This document shows positions 10,388-31,724 of a DNA stretch of 64,000 nt, one piece after another. Position 1 is the first letter of the stretch. Each line of letters begins with the position of its first letter. Position numbers and translations under genes: made by a program. The notes beneath the pieces were generated by a model. That model ran no database searches. It saw only the letters and a list, made by a program, of their open reading frames with translations, and was not told where the DNA came from. The DNA is from Proteles cristata cristata. Lineage: Eukaryota > Chordata > Mammalia > Carnivora > Hyaenidae. The DNA is taken from NCBI GenBank assembly GCA_017311185.1, contig JAESUZ010001723.1, positions 1,922,001 to 1,986,000 on the forward strand. Direction: 5' to 3'.

Positions 10388-11287
10388 GCTGGGGCCAGCT
10401 GAAGAGGAGACTGTCCACACTTGTGCCTGTGTTTTTAACAGAAGACACTGCAACAACTGGTTGTTCCTGCCAGGAATTGTGGCTTTATTTTTTTAATGAC
10501 AAAACCAAAAACAGGGGGGTAGTGTTGGAGGCCAGGGCACTTGGTATTCTGGCCCCTTGCCTCTGCACAGCCCTGTGGCTTCTCCCTGCCTTGTCTCAGG
10601 CCAGGCCAGATGTGTGCTTGTCCCAGGGCTGTGGGGCAGGCAGTAGGAAGGCTGTCCCTTTCTCTCCTTTCTGGGCCCCACTCCCCTGGGATGACCCACT
10701 CCCTTGAGGGGAATGGCATCTGGACAAATGCCACCAAGACAGGTGGGAGGCTAGGCTACCTGTAGTGGGTCTATATGCTGATTTTTAAAGATTATTAGAG
10801 GTAATTAAACTGAATGCTCAGCCATCTGTGGCCCTTAGCTCCTGGGTGTTTCTGCCTGGCCTGCCATTCACCACTGCAGTGGTCTCCCCTGTCTCCACCT
10901 CACCTGTGACCTCCAAGACCAGGTCCTCAAGTGGCCCTCCTCCCCATACTTCGCTCTGCCTGCTTGAAGTGCCGAGGCTGGACCCCCACTGGGAGGCCTG
11001 GCAGAGTTTGGGCAACTGGAGTTGGGGGGCAGCTATTTCTAGACTCTGAACCTATCTGGAGGAAGCCAGAGGCTGCTGTCAGGCCACGGAAGGAGCCAGG
11101 AAGCTGGTGTCCCTTCCTCTGACCTTGGGCCACCCAAAGCAGGACCTGGGCACCAGAAAACTTGGCTCGGCCTGGCTTGAAGACAGGAGAGGCAGGTAGC
11201 TGTGGGGTCAGATTAGACTCTTGTACAAAAATCTCACCAAGGAAGTAGTGTGGAGCAATGGGTAAGGAGAAACCTGCCAATGGCAAC
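10388..11287. other. Convergent 3' ends of IFRD2 and LSMEM2
   Basis: This holds the IFRD2 3'UTR (to about 10830) and a spacer of about 450 bases before the LSMEM2 poly(A) site on the other strand. No gene is seen in the spacer. Confidence 0.5.
10804..10809 (+). terminator. IFRD2: IFRD2 poly(A) signal (ATTAAA)
   Basis: ATTAAA lies about 420 bases after the IFRD2 stop and is followed by a GT-rich stretch (about 10840-10855). No AATAAA is present between the stop and this point. Confidence 0.55.
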
Positions 11288-11293
11288 TTTATT
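11288..11293 (-). terminator. LSMEM2: LSMEM2 poly(A) signal
   Basis: On the minus strand AATAAA lies about 45 bases after the LSMEM2 stop codon. A CA/TG dinucleotide run (about 11296-11316) sits between stop and signal, giving a very short 3'UTR. Confidence 0.7.
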
Positions 11294-11336
11294 TCACACA
11301 CACACACACACACACGCTTCAGGTTCAAGTGGTATC

Positions 11337-14614
<3,278 letters not shown>

Positions 14615-14719
14615 GGCGGGCGGTGGGCAGTTGTGGGGCTGATAATAGCACCCAGTAGCAGGACAGGATGGAAGCAGCGGCGGCTCCTCAGAGCCTGGGG
14701 AAAACTGGCCACCTCCCAG

Positions 14720-14770
14720 CCTGGGCCTAAAATAGGCCTGAGCTCAGCCCACCGGGCTATATTTAGAGGG
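14720..14770 (-). promoter_or_regulatory. LSMEM2: MEF2/CArG-like elements upstream of LSMEM2
   Basis: CTATATTTAG at 14757-14766 fits the MEF2 consensus YTAWWWWTAR, and CCTAAAATAGG at 14726-14736 is close to a CArG/MEF2 core. Both lie 110-155 bases upstream of the start codon. The first could alternatively act as a TATA-like element. This suits a muscle-expressed gene, but binding is inferred from motif only. Confidence 0.5.
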
Positions 14771-15990
14771 GGCAGCTCTCAGCCATGAGAAGGGGTGGAG
14801 TGACCCACATGGGCCAGCCTAGACTATCTGGCTGGTGATGCAGCCCAGACAAGAGCACACCTCCACTAATATGTGTGCCCAGGGCCTTTCCTGAGGAACC
14901 CTGCCACCACCATACATGCAAAGGCCTTGGTGTCTTTATCCAGACAAGCTGCCTCAATGCTCACCTCCAGCAATGCCTGCCCCACATGGCAGCCAAGATA
15001 TGTAAGGGAGCCCTGTGCCTCTACCCACAAAGACCCCAACCCGAAGTTGGGCCATCTCTTCTCCAAGCACATGGACAAGCACCTACCCGTGTGACCTGCT
15101 GGCACCAGGGATTGGGGTGATGGACAGCTGGAGCGCATTGCAATGAGGGCTCTGAGAGCCCCCAAAGGGGGCAGAGACACACCTGTAGGTAGGCACTCAT
15201 TTTAGTCAGTAGGCAAACTCAGGTTGAAGATTGGTATTTCTGTTAATAAGTTTACAACCTTGGTTAACAGATTGCCTACTCTCTGACCTCCATTTTCTCA
15301 TCTGTAAAACGGGAAGGACAATGGTTCCTCCCTGGCACAGGACCTGTGAGAATGGAATACAGCTACATGTCTGCAGTTTAGATCCTCCCTCCTCTCTCCA
15401 CACACACCATGTTGTGTGAGGAGGCATGGTACCACTTACCATGGAAGTGGCCAGGTTTAGGGCCCACCCTCTGCTGTTAGACCCCTGTGGCCCTTCTCCC
15501 CAACTGGGATGAAGCAAGACACTGAGGCCCCACCTCCTAAAACATCCCAAATCCACCCACTGTATCACATTGGCCTCCTTGATGTTTCTCACACACAGCA
15601 ACCTTGTTTCCACCTCAGGACCCTTGCACTAGCTGTTGCCTCCTGGAACATTCCACCCCTAGACACTCCCATGACTGGCTCCTTGTTGTTTAGCTCAAAT
15701 GTCACCTCCTCAGTGATGCTTTCTCACATTATTTACCATATCACCAACTTTGATTTTCTTCATAGTACTCAGTCAAGAAATCATATTCAGAATATACTGT
15801 GCAGGTCAGTAGGGCCACAAAGGCCCCACAGAATCCACTCAATCACATGGAAACTGCCTTTAATCCTCACCACAGCATCCTTTTCAGAAACCAAGGTCCT
15901 AGGACTGCTAGGAAGCTGCCCAAGGCCACACAGCAAGACCTAGAACCAGCGGTTGTCAGCTGGGGCCATTCCAGCTTCGGCTCATAATGT
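14771..15990. other. LSMEM2-SEMA3B spacer
   Basis: About 1.2 kb between the LSMEM2 promoter and the 3' end of SEMA3B. A MIR-like stretch lies at about 15240-15350 (CATTTTCTCATCTGTAAAAC) and an L2 fragment at about 15575-15800. No coding gene is seen. Confidence 0.5.
15575..15800 (+). repeat. L2 LINE fragment
   Basis: Contains the characteristic run 'ggacccttgcactagctgtt' followed by 'agctcaaatgtcacctcctc', which matches the 3' part of L2 as I know it. It is ancient and diverged. Confidence 0.65.
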
Positions 15991-15991
15991 G

Positions 15992-15997
15992 TTTATT
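15992..15997 (-). terminator. SEMA3B: SEMA3B poly(A) signal
   Basis: On the minus strand AATAAA lies about 400 bases after the SEMA3B stop. The forward-strand AATAAATAA at about 16230 is in the wrong orientation to serve this gene. Confidence 0.7.
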
Positions 15998-16394
15998 GCA
16001 TTAGTACAGTCGGCCTGTCCCACTCCCGCCCCCACCAGCTCACCCTGTTCACAGCTTTCTGCTCATTGCCCAGGGAGGAGGTCTTCATCCCGGGGTGGGC
16101 ACTCCGGGCACCTCCTCCGACCAGGTCGTTGCTCTGGAGCCCTGCTTATCTGCCTCTTCCCGACCAGCCGGACCCTGCGCCCGGCCTGAGCTGTCCCTCC
16201 CAGAGCTACATTCAAGGGTTATCCTCTGTTAATAAATAAGCCGGCGAGGCTGCCCCTCAGCCAGGGCCTGTCGGTTGGTGTCTCCATCAACCAGGGACCA
16301 ATGTGCCAGGCCCCCAGCTGTGCGTCCTCCAGGGTCTGTCCTCCCGCTCTCCTGCCTGTAGCCTCCTTCCCTGTACCCGGCGCGGCCTGCCCAG

Positions 16395-22804
<6,410 letters not shown>

Positions 22805-24400
22805 GGCGGCAGCCCTAGCCGGCCCCAGCCGGGCAGCTCAGGGTGCTCAGGGTTCAGCGGGTGTGTGTGGAGGAGCCTTGAGCCGCCCTGGACTCTGCCC
22901 CAGGATCTGGAAGAGAAGGAGCTGCAGCAAGGACGAGGGCGGGGCGGGAGGCTAGGGGGGAGTCCCCAGGGATCGGATTACAGCCCCTAGGGAAAAGAGG
23001 CTGGGGGGTCGCATTCCACTTCCGAGCTCTCCCCTCCCTCCAAGTGTGCCCTGCCTGGCCACAATCACAGACACACCCACATTGGGCACACCCTCGGGGT
23101 CACCCCCACGCGGGCAAGCGCCCGCCCCACCACGTCACCCTCCCTAGTAACCCCCCTCCCATAGACACACTCACAGGCATTAATTCACAAACTCTGTGTG
23201 CCTACTTCATGCCAGCCTGGGACATTGGGGGACACAGACAAAGTCCCCATGCAGGAGGGGGCAGAGTGCCAACAAAGACTCAGATCAGTGCAGTCATTTC
23301 AGAGGGCGCCAAGTGTAATGAGCAAAACAAACCAGTCATGGGAGTGAGAGCGACATGAGAGGAGGGGCAAGGCCTCTGGAGGTGGCTGTGCACCCACAGG
23401 CCTAGAGAGGAACTGAGGCACCCTTAGGGCTGGAGCCAATGGTGTGGGCGCCTGTGAGTGTGGCTGTTTCTGAGGGTCCCTTTGTGTTGTTATCTGTATT
23501 GTGTACATGTGTTGTGTGGATGCAGGCAGATGTACATGCCTGTGACAGCGTGTGGCATGAGAGTTGTATTACACGTGTAGATATATGGCACACGTGTGCA
23601 CTTTGCACACATGCGTGTCTCAGACGTGTGCGAACGTGTGTACACATACAAGTGTACGTGTGTTTCTCTGGGCATGCAGGTGAGCAAATACAACCGCAGA
23701 GAAAAGCACAGCCTTCAACTCTGAAACCTGCCTGAAACCCATGCCTCTGAGGAAGAAGTACTGCCCAGGAGCCCCAGCAGTGCAGGCTGCACAGAAGCCT
23801 CAGCTTCTGACTTAGAGGTGGCTGCCACTCGACTATAGCAGCCCAGCTTTGGGCTTGACCTCTCTCCCCCCACACGAGGGTGGAAGGAGCTAGTTACACA
23901 GAAATTCTGTGAGCTCAGACTTCAGACCCAAGAGGAATCAAGTCGGGGGAGAGCCAAGGGCCTCAGACAGCCTCTCACCCCTGCCTCTCACCCCTGCTTC
24001 GAGTGAGCTGTCCTTCCCTCTCTCAGCCTCCGCTGCCTCTGTGCCTCTCCCTCCCCTGCATTAGCCCTCAAGTTTCACGTCTTTGAGCTCCTCCACCTCT
24101 GAGCCAGACCCCTTCCCTGGACCCCATACAAGGGGCCAGCCTCTAGCCACAATGCCCATCGTCTTCCCCAGAGCTGGCGGGGCAGGTGCTGGGCACAGGA
24201 GCCCTGGAGTGGGGCAGGGTCCTGGGGTGCACAACTGCCAAGGGCCATTCCGCATCGCTCCCCCCAAACTCCTGCCCAGTTCCACAGCCCCCGGACCCCT
24301 CCCGTGCCAGGACCCCCACCTCCCGCCTTCCCTCCACTGACACTTGCCACCGCCTCTTCTGAGCCCAAGCCCGTGAGGTCTGCGATGCCACGGAACACCA
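22805..24400. other. SEMA3B 5' flank
   Basis: Probably contains 5'UTR or intron sequence of SEMA3B; no coding exon is visible. An antisense L2-like patch lies at about 23175-23300. A stretch of degenerate alternating purine-pyrimidine (TG/CA) sequence lies at about 23500-23690 and includes several ACACGTGT-type E-boxes. Confidence 0.4.
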
Positions 24401-24620
24401 GGCAGCCCTCCCTGGAGAAGGGGAGAAGCCGCGGGGCCGCAAGGCACCCTCTGACGGCTCCTTTAAGGAGCAGCCCCCGCCTCCACCAAGCCAGCCGCCG
24501 CCCCACACGCGCCGCAGTCAAGTTTACGGGGCGGGCGGATCTGGTGACCAGGCAGGCAGTTGGGGCCAGCCAGAGTTGGTGGCCAGGCCAGAGTGGAGCG
24601 GGCACAAGGGAGGGGTGGGG
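24400..24620 (-). promoter_or_regulatory. SEMA3B: Candidate upstream promoter of SEMA3B
   Basis: A small CpG-enriched block about 1.6-1.8 kb upstream of the SEMA3B coding start, with CCGCGGGGCCGC, a CTCCTTTAAGGAG palindrome and GGGGCGGGCGG. The human gene has noncoding 5' sequence upstream of the coding start, so this is a reasonable but unproven initiation region. The orphan island at 30.3-31.0 kb is the alternative. Confidence 0.35.
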
Positions 24621-27600
24621 AGGAGCGACCCCTCCCCTGTCGGGCCTCAGGGTAATAGCTGTGCCCAAGAGCCATCCGGAAGTGTGGCAGCCAGTCCAGG
24701 CAAAAGAGGAAGGGCCCCCTCCCTGGCCCCAAAAGGCTCTGTGAAGCAAGTGGAGAGAACAGCAAGTCCAGGGGACTCAAGTTCCTCACCTGTCCCTACA
24801 CAGCTGGGGAGGTGGAGGTGGGTAATGAGGGGCTCACTGCCACCTCGGTTCCCAGGAGCCAGCTGGCATGGGAGGGTTGCATGTCCTGAGAAGGAGTTCT
24901 CAACTAGGGGTCTGTTGCCGGGACCCCAGCCCAGCCCCAGCCCTTCCTCACCACTGTGGCCACTTAGTGCTTCTGCCACCTGGCTGTCAAAGGCTGTGAG
25001 GACAGCAGTTGGGGCAGAAGAGGAGGGCCCGAGAGGGCCAGGCAAGGCAGTCAGAGGCCCTCAAGTTTCACTTCTGCACTGCGGTGGGGGTGGTGGGGGT
25101 TGTGTAGGCCCACCCAGAGACCCCTCCTGATGGGTGGTCCCACATCTCTGCAGGGGAGTGAGGGGGATTCTGTGTGACCTCTGTGATTCAGGCCAGGGCT
25201 CTGAAACCTTGGTGGCTCAGCTTGGGAAGGGTCTGGGATCTCGGCCTGAACTTGAGCCTGGTGGATGACCCTGTTTGTGCTGCTGGGGGTCTGTCTCCTT
25301 TGGAAGGGCTGAATGTTGGCAATGGCTGAATGGGGCCTTCTGGCCCACCTGGGTGAACGCGACAGGGCTTGAGGATGGCCTTTTACTCCTCAATCCACAT
25401 AAAAGGCGTCTTCCTACAACCTCCCTGAGGCTGCTCAGCAGCTCCACAGTTGGTCAATGAGGGAGGCTGTGTGGGCTCCTGTGAGGGAACCTGTGAGGTA
25501 CTGTGACCCAGCTCCTGCCAGCTCTCCTGGAGTAGCGGTGTCTGTGCCCAGCCAGGGGGGGGGGGCCATGCCCTTTACTGAGTGTCAGGACCTAGTGTTC
25601 CAGGCCTGGCCTGGATGGCAGAGGAAGGGTGGGGGTCAGTGGGAGGCCAGGGGTCTTCAGGAAGGGGAATGGAGGGATGCACCCCAGCCTGAGCTCTTGG
25701 GCTTCCGGGAAGCAGGCTCTTCCTCCTCGCAGCTTCTGCCTTGGACCTGGGCAGCCTCCCCTGGCCCCATGCAAGCAAACAAAATTCTTTGGCTGTTTAC
25801 AATTTTCCACCCTAGCAGCCAAGATCAGCAAGTGCCTCTGAGGTCCCCACCCATCCCTACTGTGCCCCCTACCTGCCTCCAGTGCTTTTAGTTCCTCAGG
25901 CTCAGGGTCCCAGTCTCATTCCCTCCCAGCCCTGTGTCCATACTGAAAAGTAGAACCAGGACCCCCACCATCTTTCCAACATCTTGGGACTGTCCCTTGA
26001 CCACCTGAGCCCTTTGCATTGTTTTACTCGCTCCCTGGAGCAGGAAGTGAGATCTGCAGGGGTGGGAGCTCAAATTGTCCCTGTCCCCACAAGGTCTCTT
26101 TTCTGTTCCTCAGCCTCAGGTCCATGTGTATGCCAGACCCTGGGCAGGGGCCTCATGGAGGCAGCACTCTAAGAGCAAGGCCATTGTCGGTGAGCTACTC
26201 TGGACTCTAGGAGTCTCTCTCTAAGGATTCTGGAATCAGGCAGCCTGATCCCAAGTCTTGACAGAATGGAACAAACTAGGAAGGTAGCTATATGGCCACC
26301 TGCACCACTGCCCAAGGGCCACCTCAGCCTCCTGAACTCTACCCTTTGCCAGGATACCCATGGGCAAAGGCCTGCCTGGATTCTTGTCCTGATGCTGCTT
26401 GCTGCCTGTTAGTGGAAATACCTGGATGGTGGTGCCAAGTCCTACCACCTGCCTCTTCACCCCCATCACCAGCTGGAACTGTCCCCTGCCTGGACTCTGG
26501 GTGCTACGGCTAGGGTAGGACATCCATCTGAGGAAGGCTAGAGCCAACCCTCCCAGTGCCCAGCCTGGGCCTAGTCAGGCCTTGGCTTCCCACTCACACC
26601 TGCTTTAGCCATCAAGGCTGGTGGCTCCAGCATCACAACCCTTCCCAGTTCTGGCCACGTGGGTACTAGGACATGCTACCCTGAGGAATTAGGCACTGGG
26701 TGGGGGTGAGATGGGGGATAGGAATGGGCCCAGGGAAGCCTGGCTGAGGGGCCTGACTTCCCTGACAATCTACTACCCACCCAGGGAAGATCTCTTGGGA
26801 GAATATGTTGGGGCCCTTCCCCAACCCGCCCCCAGCCTAGTAGCCATGCTCCCAGGTACCCTGGCCCACCTTTTTGGAAAGAGCAGCTCTTCCCCTCCTT
26901 GCCTGTTCCCCTTCCCTTCTGAGGGCCATGTCAGTGCTGAGGTGGAGGGGCCGAGGGAGGGGCCGCCAGGATCCCCGGGGCCTCTGGCTGTGGCCCTGCC
27001 CCCACCAGCTCCGCCCCTGCCCTCCGCCTCCTGCACATTCCTCCTGGGCTGAGGTCAGCCCCTCAGGGATGGGGCAGCCCCCCCCATCAGCCACATCACA
27101 GCTCTCCTCTCCCTCCTGTTTTCTACATTGCCCAGCAGAAGGGGGGGAGGGGCGAGGCAGGGGCGGGTGGAGCCTCCCTCACCCCTCCTCCAGAGTTTAG
27201 GGGAGTGTGGGATGGGGTGCCGGGAATGCAGCCAAAGTAGACTAGGGTGGCACTCCATGCTTATTAACATGTATTAACATAAACACTACCTTCCCTTAAT
27301 TGGTTCGGGTATAGCTGCCCAGCAGTGCAGGCTGCGGAGCTCTGGATGCTGGGGTGGGGGTGAACCTGCCTCAGGGATCAACCCCCTTAAGTAGGCTGGA
27401 AGGGGCGGGGTTGAATCCTGACTGCCACTCGCCAGCTGTGTGTCCCTACGGAGACTGCGCCTCTGCTCACTTGCCCTGCGGCTGCAGCTGGCAGGCCCAG
27501 CAGGTCTGGCCTACCTCCTGCTGCCACCTCAGCACTGGGGATCCTGGGCACCCAGGCCTCGAGGCAGACCCTTCACTGCTGCTTCTTTCAGCCCTCCTTC

Positions 27601-30344
27601 ACCAGGGCCCCTTCTCGGTCTTGGCTCCTCTCCTGTCCCCACTCCCTCACCAACCCTCCTGCCACAGTCCCCAGCACAACGATGTCTCTGCCCTCCACCT
27701 GAACCTCCATCCCTCCCCACCCTTGAGGACTCCTCAGTCTTCTTCCTCCAAGTCTCCATCCCAGCCCTGGCAGGGCCCAAGCCCACATCCCTCCCGGAGC
27801 CCCTTTCTCAGGGAGATCTTTCTTTCTTTCTTTCTTTCTTTCTTTTTTAAAATATTTTTATTTATTTCTAGGAGAGAGAGAGAGAGAGAGCGAGAGCAGG
27901 GGAGGGTCAGAGAGAGAGGGAGATACAGACTCTGAAATTGGCTCCAGGCTCTGACTGGCAGTCAGCACAGAGCCCGACGCGGGGCTCGAACCCACGAACC
28001 GCGAGATCATGACCTAAGCGAAAGTCGGACACTTAACCGACTAAGCCACCCAGGCGCCCCTCAGGGAGATCTTTCTGCCTGGTTAACCTGAGAAGGTCCT
28101 GCCTCCTCCTCATGCAGCATGCAGCCCAACCCCTTCACCCTACCCCCAGGCTGTGTCCCTGTGGTCTTCCTAACACTCCTCCTCCCCTCTATATTACCCT
28201 GCTCCCCACCGCAGAGAGTTCCCCGGAGCTTAGGTGTTCCTGCCTGTGCTCTGGGAGGCAGCAGCACTTTCTGTGCCAGGACTTTGCTTGGCCTATGCCC
28301 TCCAGGCTTTTAGGCCATCCTCATTACCACCTGCTGGGCTCTCCTTCATCACTCAGTATCCAACTCTCCGGTGTCATTTCCTTTTTGAAGCCCCAGATGC
28401 CTGTAGCACCCAGGTTCAAGCCTCTCTGCGGGGCTCTGGGTTCCCCAGGGGCTGTATTACTAGGGGCACCAGGACCCAGCAGAGGACAGCCCCAGGGAGG
28501 TAGGAGATAGAATGCCTGAAGAAAGCCCTTACACCTTCCTGGACCTGCTGAGCCTATTGGGGAGGAGAAGGGGAGACTGATGGACAAGGGACACCTCAGG
28601 TCCCTCCTTGACCCTCTGCCAGCTCCATCAAGAAGCCTTGACGCCCTCTACCCACAATTAAGTCGGAAAGTAGAATCAACAAGAAGGGATATCAAACTGA
28701 TTTTTCTCCTAAGTAAGATCACCTGTGGGGCTTATCGCCTGCAAGGGGAAAACCAAGACAGGAAGGAGAAAGGGATCCATAGTGTTGAGCCCTGCCCGCT
28801 TGGACAGTGTTATTAACCAAGGAGCTGAGTGGCCGGGTGAGTATGGACATACTCACTGTCACACACAGTTGCACATATAACCCAGCTAGCTCGACGCCCT
28901 CCTTGGATGTGTGATGGGGGCTGGCTGACCCTCTGGGTGTCCAGGAGAGGTAAGGGGAATGCATTGCCCCATGGCAGAGATGCGAGTCTCCAGGACCTCT
29001 TATAGGGCAATAGACACAAAGATTGGGTTCAGTTGTTTGGGAGTGGGCCTGAAGCCAGAACTCAGTCAAGAGAACCTGCAGTGCCATCCCTGCCCTCTCC
29101 CTGACTCTTAGGGCAGCAAAGATCTGGCTGGCTAGGCCACAGGCCAGGTGGCTGGAGTCAGGGCTTGTGTTCTCTAGCATGGTGGCTGGCTTGGCACTCT
29201 GGGTCTGGGATGGGGGCTGTGGATGGATGATTTGAGGGGCTCTGGGTGGGTAGGGGGTAGGAAGTTTTCCTGACATCAGGAGCTGTGGGGCTGCCAGGAA
29301 CGTGGTGAGGTGTTCTTCCAGGCCTTGACAGACCCTGCAGCCTCAGAGGTCCCAGATCTAATGCAGCCCCCTCCCCATTCTGCCCCTGGCATCTTGGCCT
29401 CCACCCACCTGTTGTGGGGGGCCTGGGCTTGAGCTGGGGAGTGGCTGCTGGCCTGGCTCTTCTCCACAGAGTCCCCTCAATCCTCCCTTCTAAGTGCTCT
29501 GGCTTTAAGAGCTTGTCTCTTTCTCTCTTCCCCAGCTGTTTCCCGACCCCGCAAATGGGTTAAAAATACCAAGGCTGCCACCACATCAGTAGCCTGAACA
29601 ACTATTTGGAGTGGGGTGGGCCCTCTGGAAGATGCATCAGCTTCATAGATGTCTCCACCGGCTGGAGACAGCCCACTTCATACTGGGACCCATGTCTGGA
29701 AGCAGGAGCCTGGGTCTCTTCCCTAGATCTGCCTGTCTAAAGGTCCCAGGCCTCTTAGCTGCAGCTGCACATGGGAGGAGCCAGAAAGATACCCCTTCTT
29801 AAGCTGGGTGTGCTCTGGGGTATACAGAGCCAGGGAGCAATGAATCTCCAGCTGCCCTGACCCAGTTGCTCCCAGGCATGAGGGAGCCTAAGGTTCAGCC
29901 CTGGAAACCTCCAGGCAGCAGGGGATCCCCAGGAGTCAATCTCAGGGAGTCCTTCCCGTTAGGGTGCAAGACACCTGGGATGCGCCATCCCCCTTCCCCG
30001 GCCTCCCCCAGCTGCCCCCCATGGCTGGGAATTTCCCAACTGTCAAAGACAAGGAAGAATTGAAAGGCCGCCCCCGCCAATGCTGGGACAATGGAGCCTT
30101 ATGCCCTCCAAATCAGAGCAGGGGTAGGAAGGCCAACGGCAGGTGGGGGCCTAGCTGTCTGCACCCAGAGAAACTTCGCTTGCCAGGACCCCACCCAGAC
30201 CCACGGCAAGCTGGGTACAAGGGGATCCTGGCCAGAATCCTACAGGGCCCACCCAGGGAGAGAGGCACTGGGTGCATCTGGCAGACAATGCCGGCCCCTC
30301 AATGGTTCCTCTGTTCAGGGTTCCCCTCAGGAGGGAAGGAAGGA
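24621..30344. other. SEMA3B-GNAI2 intergenic region, no coding gene seen
   Basis: Several open frames exist on both strands but none resembles a known protein and none has a coherent exon context. It holds one young SINE (27824-28060), a MIR-like patch near 27410-27450 and GC-rich unique sequence at about 26930-27060. Confidence 0.45.
27824..28060 (-). mobile_element. Young felid SINE with exact target-site duplication
   Basis: A reverse-oriented SINE ending CCACCCAGGCGCCCC. An exact 16-base duplication, TCAGGGAGATCTTTCT, lies at 27808-27823 and 28061-28076. A TTTC microsatellite (27820-27845) has grown at the tail side. The body is close to the young consensus. Confidence 0.95.
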
Positions 30345-31030
30345 ACCGTCTCCGGCGCGGCTTCCTGCTGGGCAGGCATCGCCGCACCGGAGCTCCCGCC
30401 CCGCCCGCATATCTGGGGCTCAGCGGGGTCCAGGCCTGGAAGGAAGGCAGGGATCCTGGGTTGGGCGCGGGATCCTGTTGTCAGTCGGCCCTCAGCCCTC
30501 AGCCTCGGAGGCAGCGGTCGCAGGAAAAGGCCGGAGGAACTGGGGCAGGAACTGAGGCTGGGGGGCGTTGATCTTCCGATCCGGCGGTCGCAGCCTCTCA
30601 TCTCTTGCCAGCACTCTGGGCCTTGAGGCCGTGCGGGGACTGGCAGGTGTGCGGAGGCGGGGTCCTGGGTCCCCGGCCCCACCCTCCCACCCCTCTCCTT
30701 TCCCGCCTTCGCGGCGCCGACCCCGGCCCAGGCCGCTTTGTCCTGCGGCAGGCGCGGAGCCGCCGCAGCCCGACAAAGCTGCCTTTGTGCCCCGCGGCCT
30801 CCGCAGGACCCGCTGACGTCAGCCTCCGTGACGAGCCTGGCGGGCCCGGGCACGGACTACGGCGCCCCCTGGCGGCTGCGGAGAAGCCCGCTGCCGAGCC
30901 CCGCCCCGTCCTTAGACTCCGCCGCCTGCTGCCCAGCGACCCCGCGCGCGGAACAAAGTCCAGGCGCCTTACCTGGCGCTCAGAGCTCACACAACGGTCA
31001 CCCCTCTCTCCGCCCGCGCCGCCTTATCAC
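30345..31030. promoter_or_regulatory. Orphan CpG island between SEMA3B and GNAI2
   Basis: About 700 bases dense in CpG with no recognisable coding exon. Motifs: full CRE TGACGTCA at 30814-30821 within a GCTGACGTCAGC palindrome; CTCF-type core GGCGCCCCCTGGCGGC at 30861-30876 (motif on the minus strand); inverted SOX pair ACAAAGCTGCCTTTGT at 30773-30788; further CTTTGT/ACAAAG sites near 30736 and 30952. It could be a distal SEMA3B promoter, a noncoding RNA promoter (human has SEMA3B-AS1 near the SEMA3B start) or an insulator. The open frames across it are CpG-island artefacts. Confidence 0.7.
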
Positions 31031-31724
31031 CTGCCCTTGTCTTCTCCAGCGACGTGCGTGCACTTCCCATGCCTCATAGAAGCCTCCGTATTTTTAGGGC
31101 CCTAGCCCACCGCTACCGACACACGGACACATGGAGTGTAGTCACCTGCCTGTCCCTCTCCCCCTAGGTTTGGAGTGGGACCAACGGAGCAGAGACCTTT
31201 CTGAACATGTATCAGGCAGCCTACTGTCCCCGACTTTATGTTTAGTCAACCCTGGGAAGCCCAACCCTGAGCAGGGATCCCGGCAAACACCTCAGGCTGG
31301 GAGAAGGAAGGAGCTGCTCCGCAACTCATGGTCTCGGAGCCTTGGGCCTGGGAGGTCAGAAGTCACATTTTCCTTCTGCACCACTCACTGGACACTTCTC
31401 TTGCTCCCAATATAGAAGAATCCCTTAGAGGAGCAGCTCCTGAAGAAATCCACTCTGCTGCTCAAGGAAGGCTTGAAGACTGCTGCAAACCCAAGGCGTG
31501 CAGGGGCTGGGAGGAGAGGAGGGTGAGTTACAGGCCCCAGTAGGTGAAATGACTACAGAGTGGGAACACTGAGGTGCTGAGTACTGGGCCTGAGGATGAC
31601 GTGGAGGGCAGAGCACCTGGGGCCCTGCCACAAATGAGGATTCAGGTTCAGGTCACTAACACCTTGGCACAGCTTAGCCTGGGTCTCTGGCCCTGGGACA
31701 GAAGAGTACTGAGCAGTACTTGGT
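31031..31724. other. GNAI2 downstream flank
   Basis: Unique sequence between the orphan CpG island and the GNAI2 poly(A) site. No exon or repeat is identified. Confidence 0.4.

Noticed and set aside
16229..16238. AATAAATAA as a gene end on the plus strand
   Set aside because: No plus-strand gene ends there; SEMA3B runs the other way and has its own signal at 15992-15997.
24075..24749. 224-codon minus-strand open frame
   Set aside because: GC-rich sequence, no family resemblance, no splice context; likely a GC artefact.
29964..30853. Long open frames on both strands over the orphan CpG island
   Set aside because: CpG islands are depleted of stop codons; the translations are low-complexity Pro/Arg/Gly with no recognisable domain.
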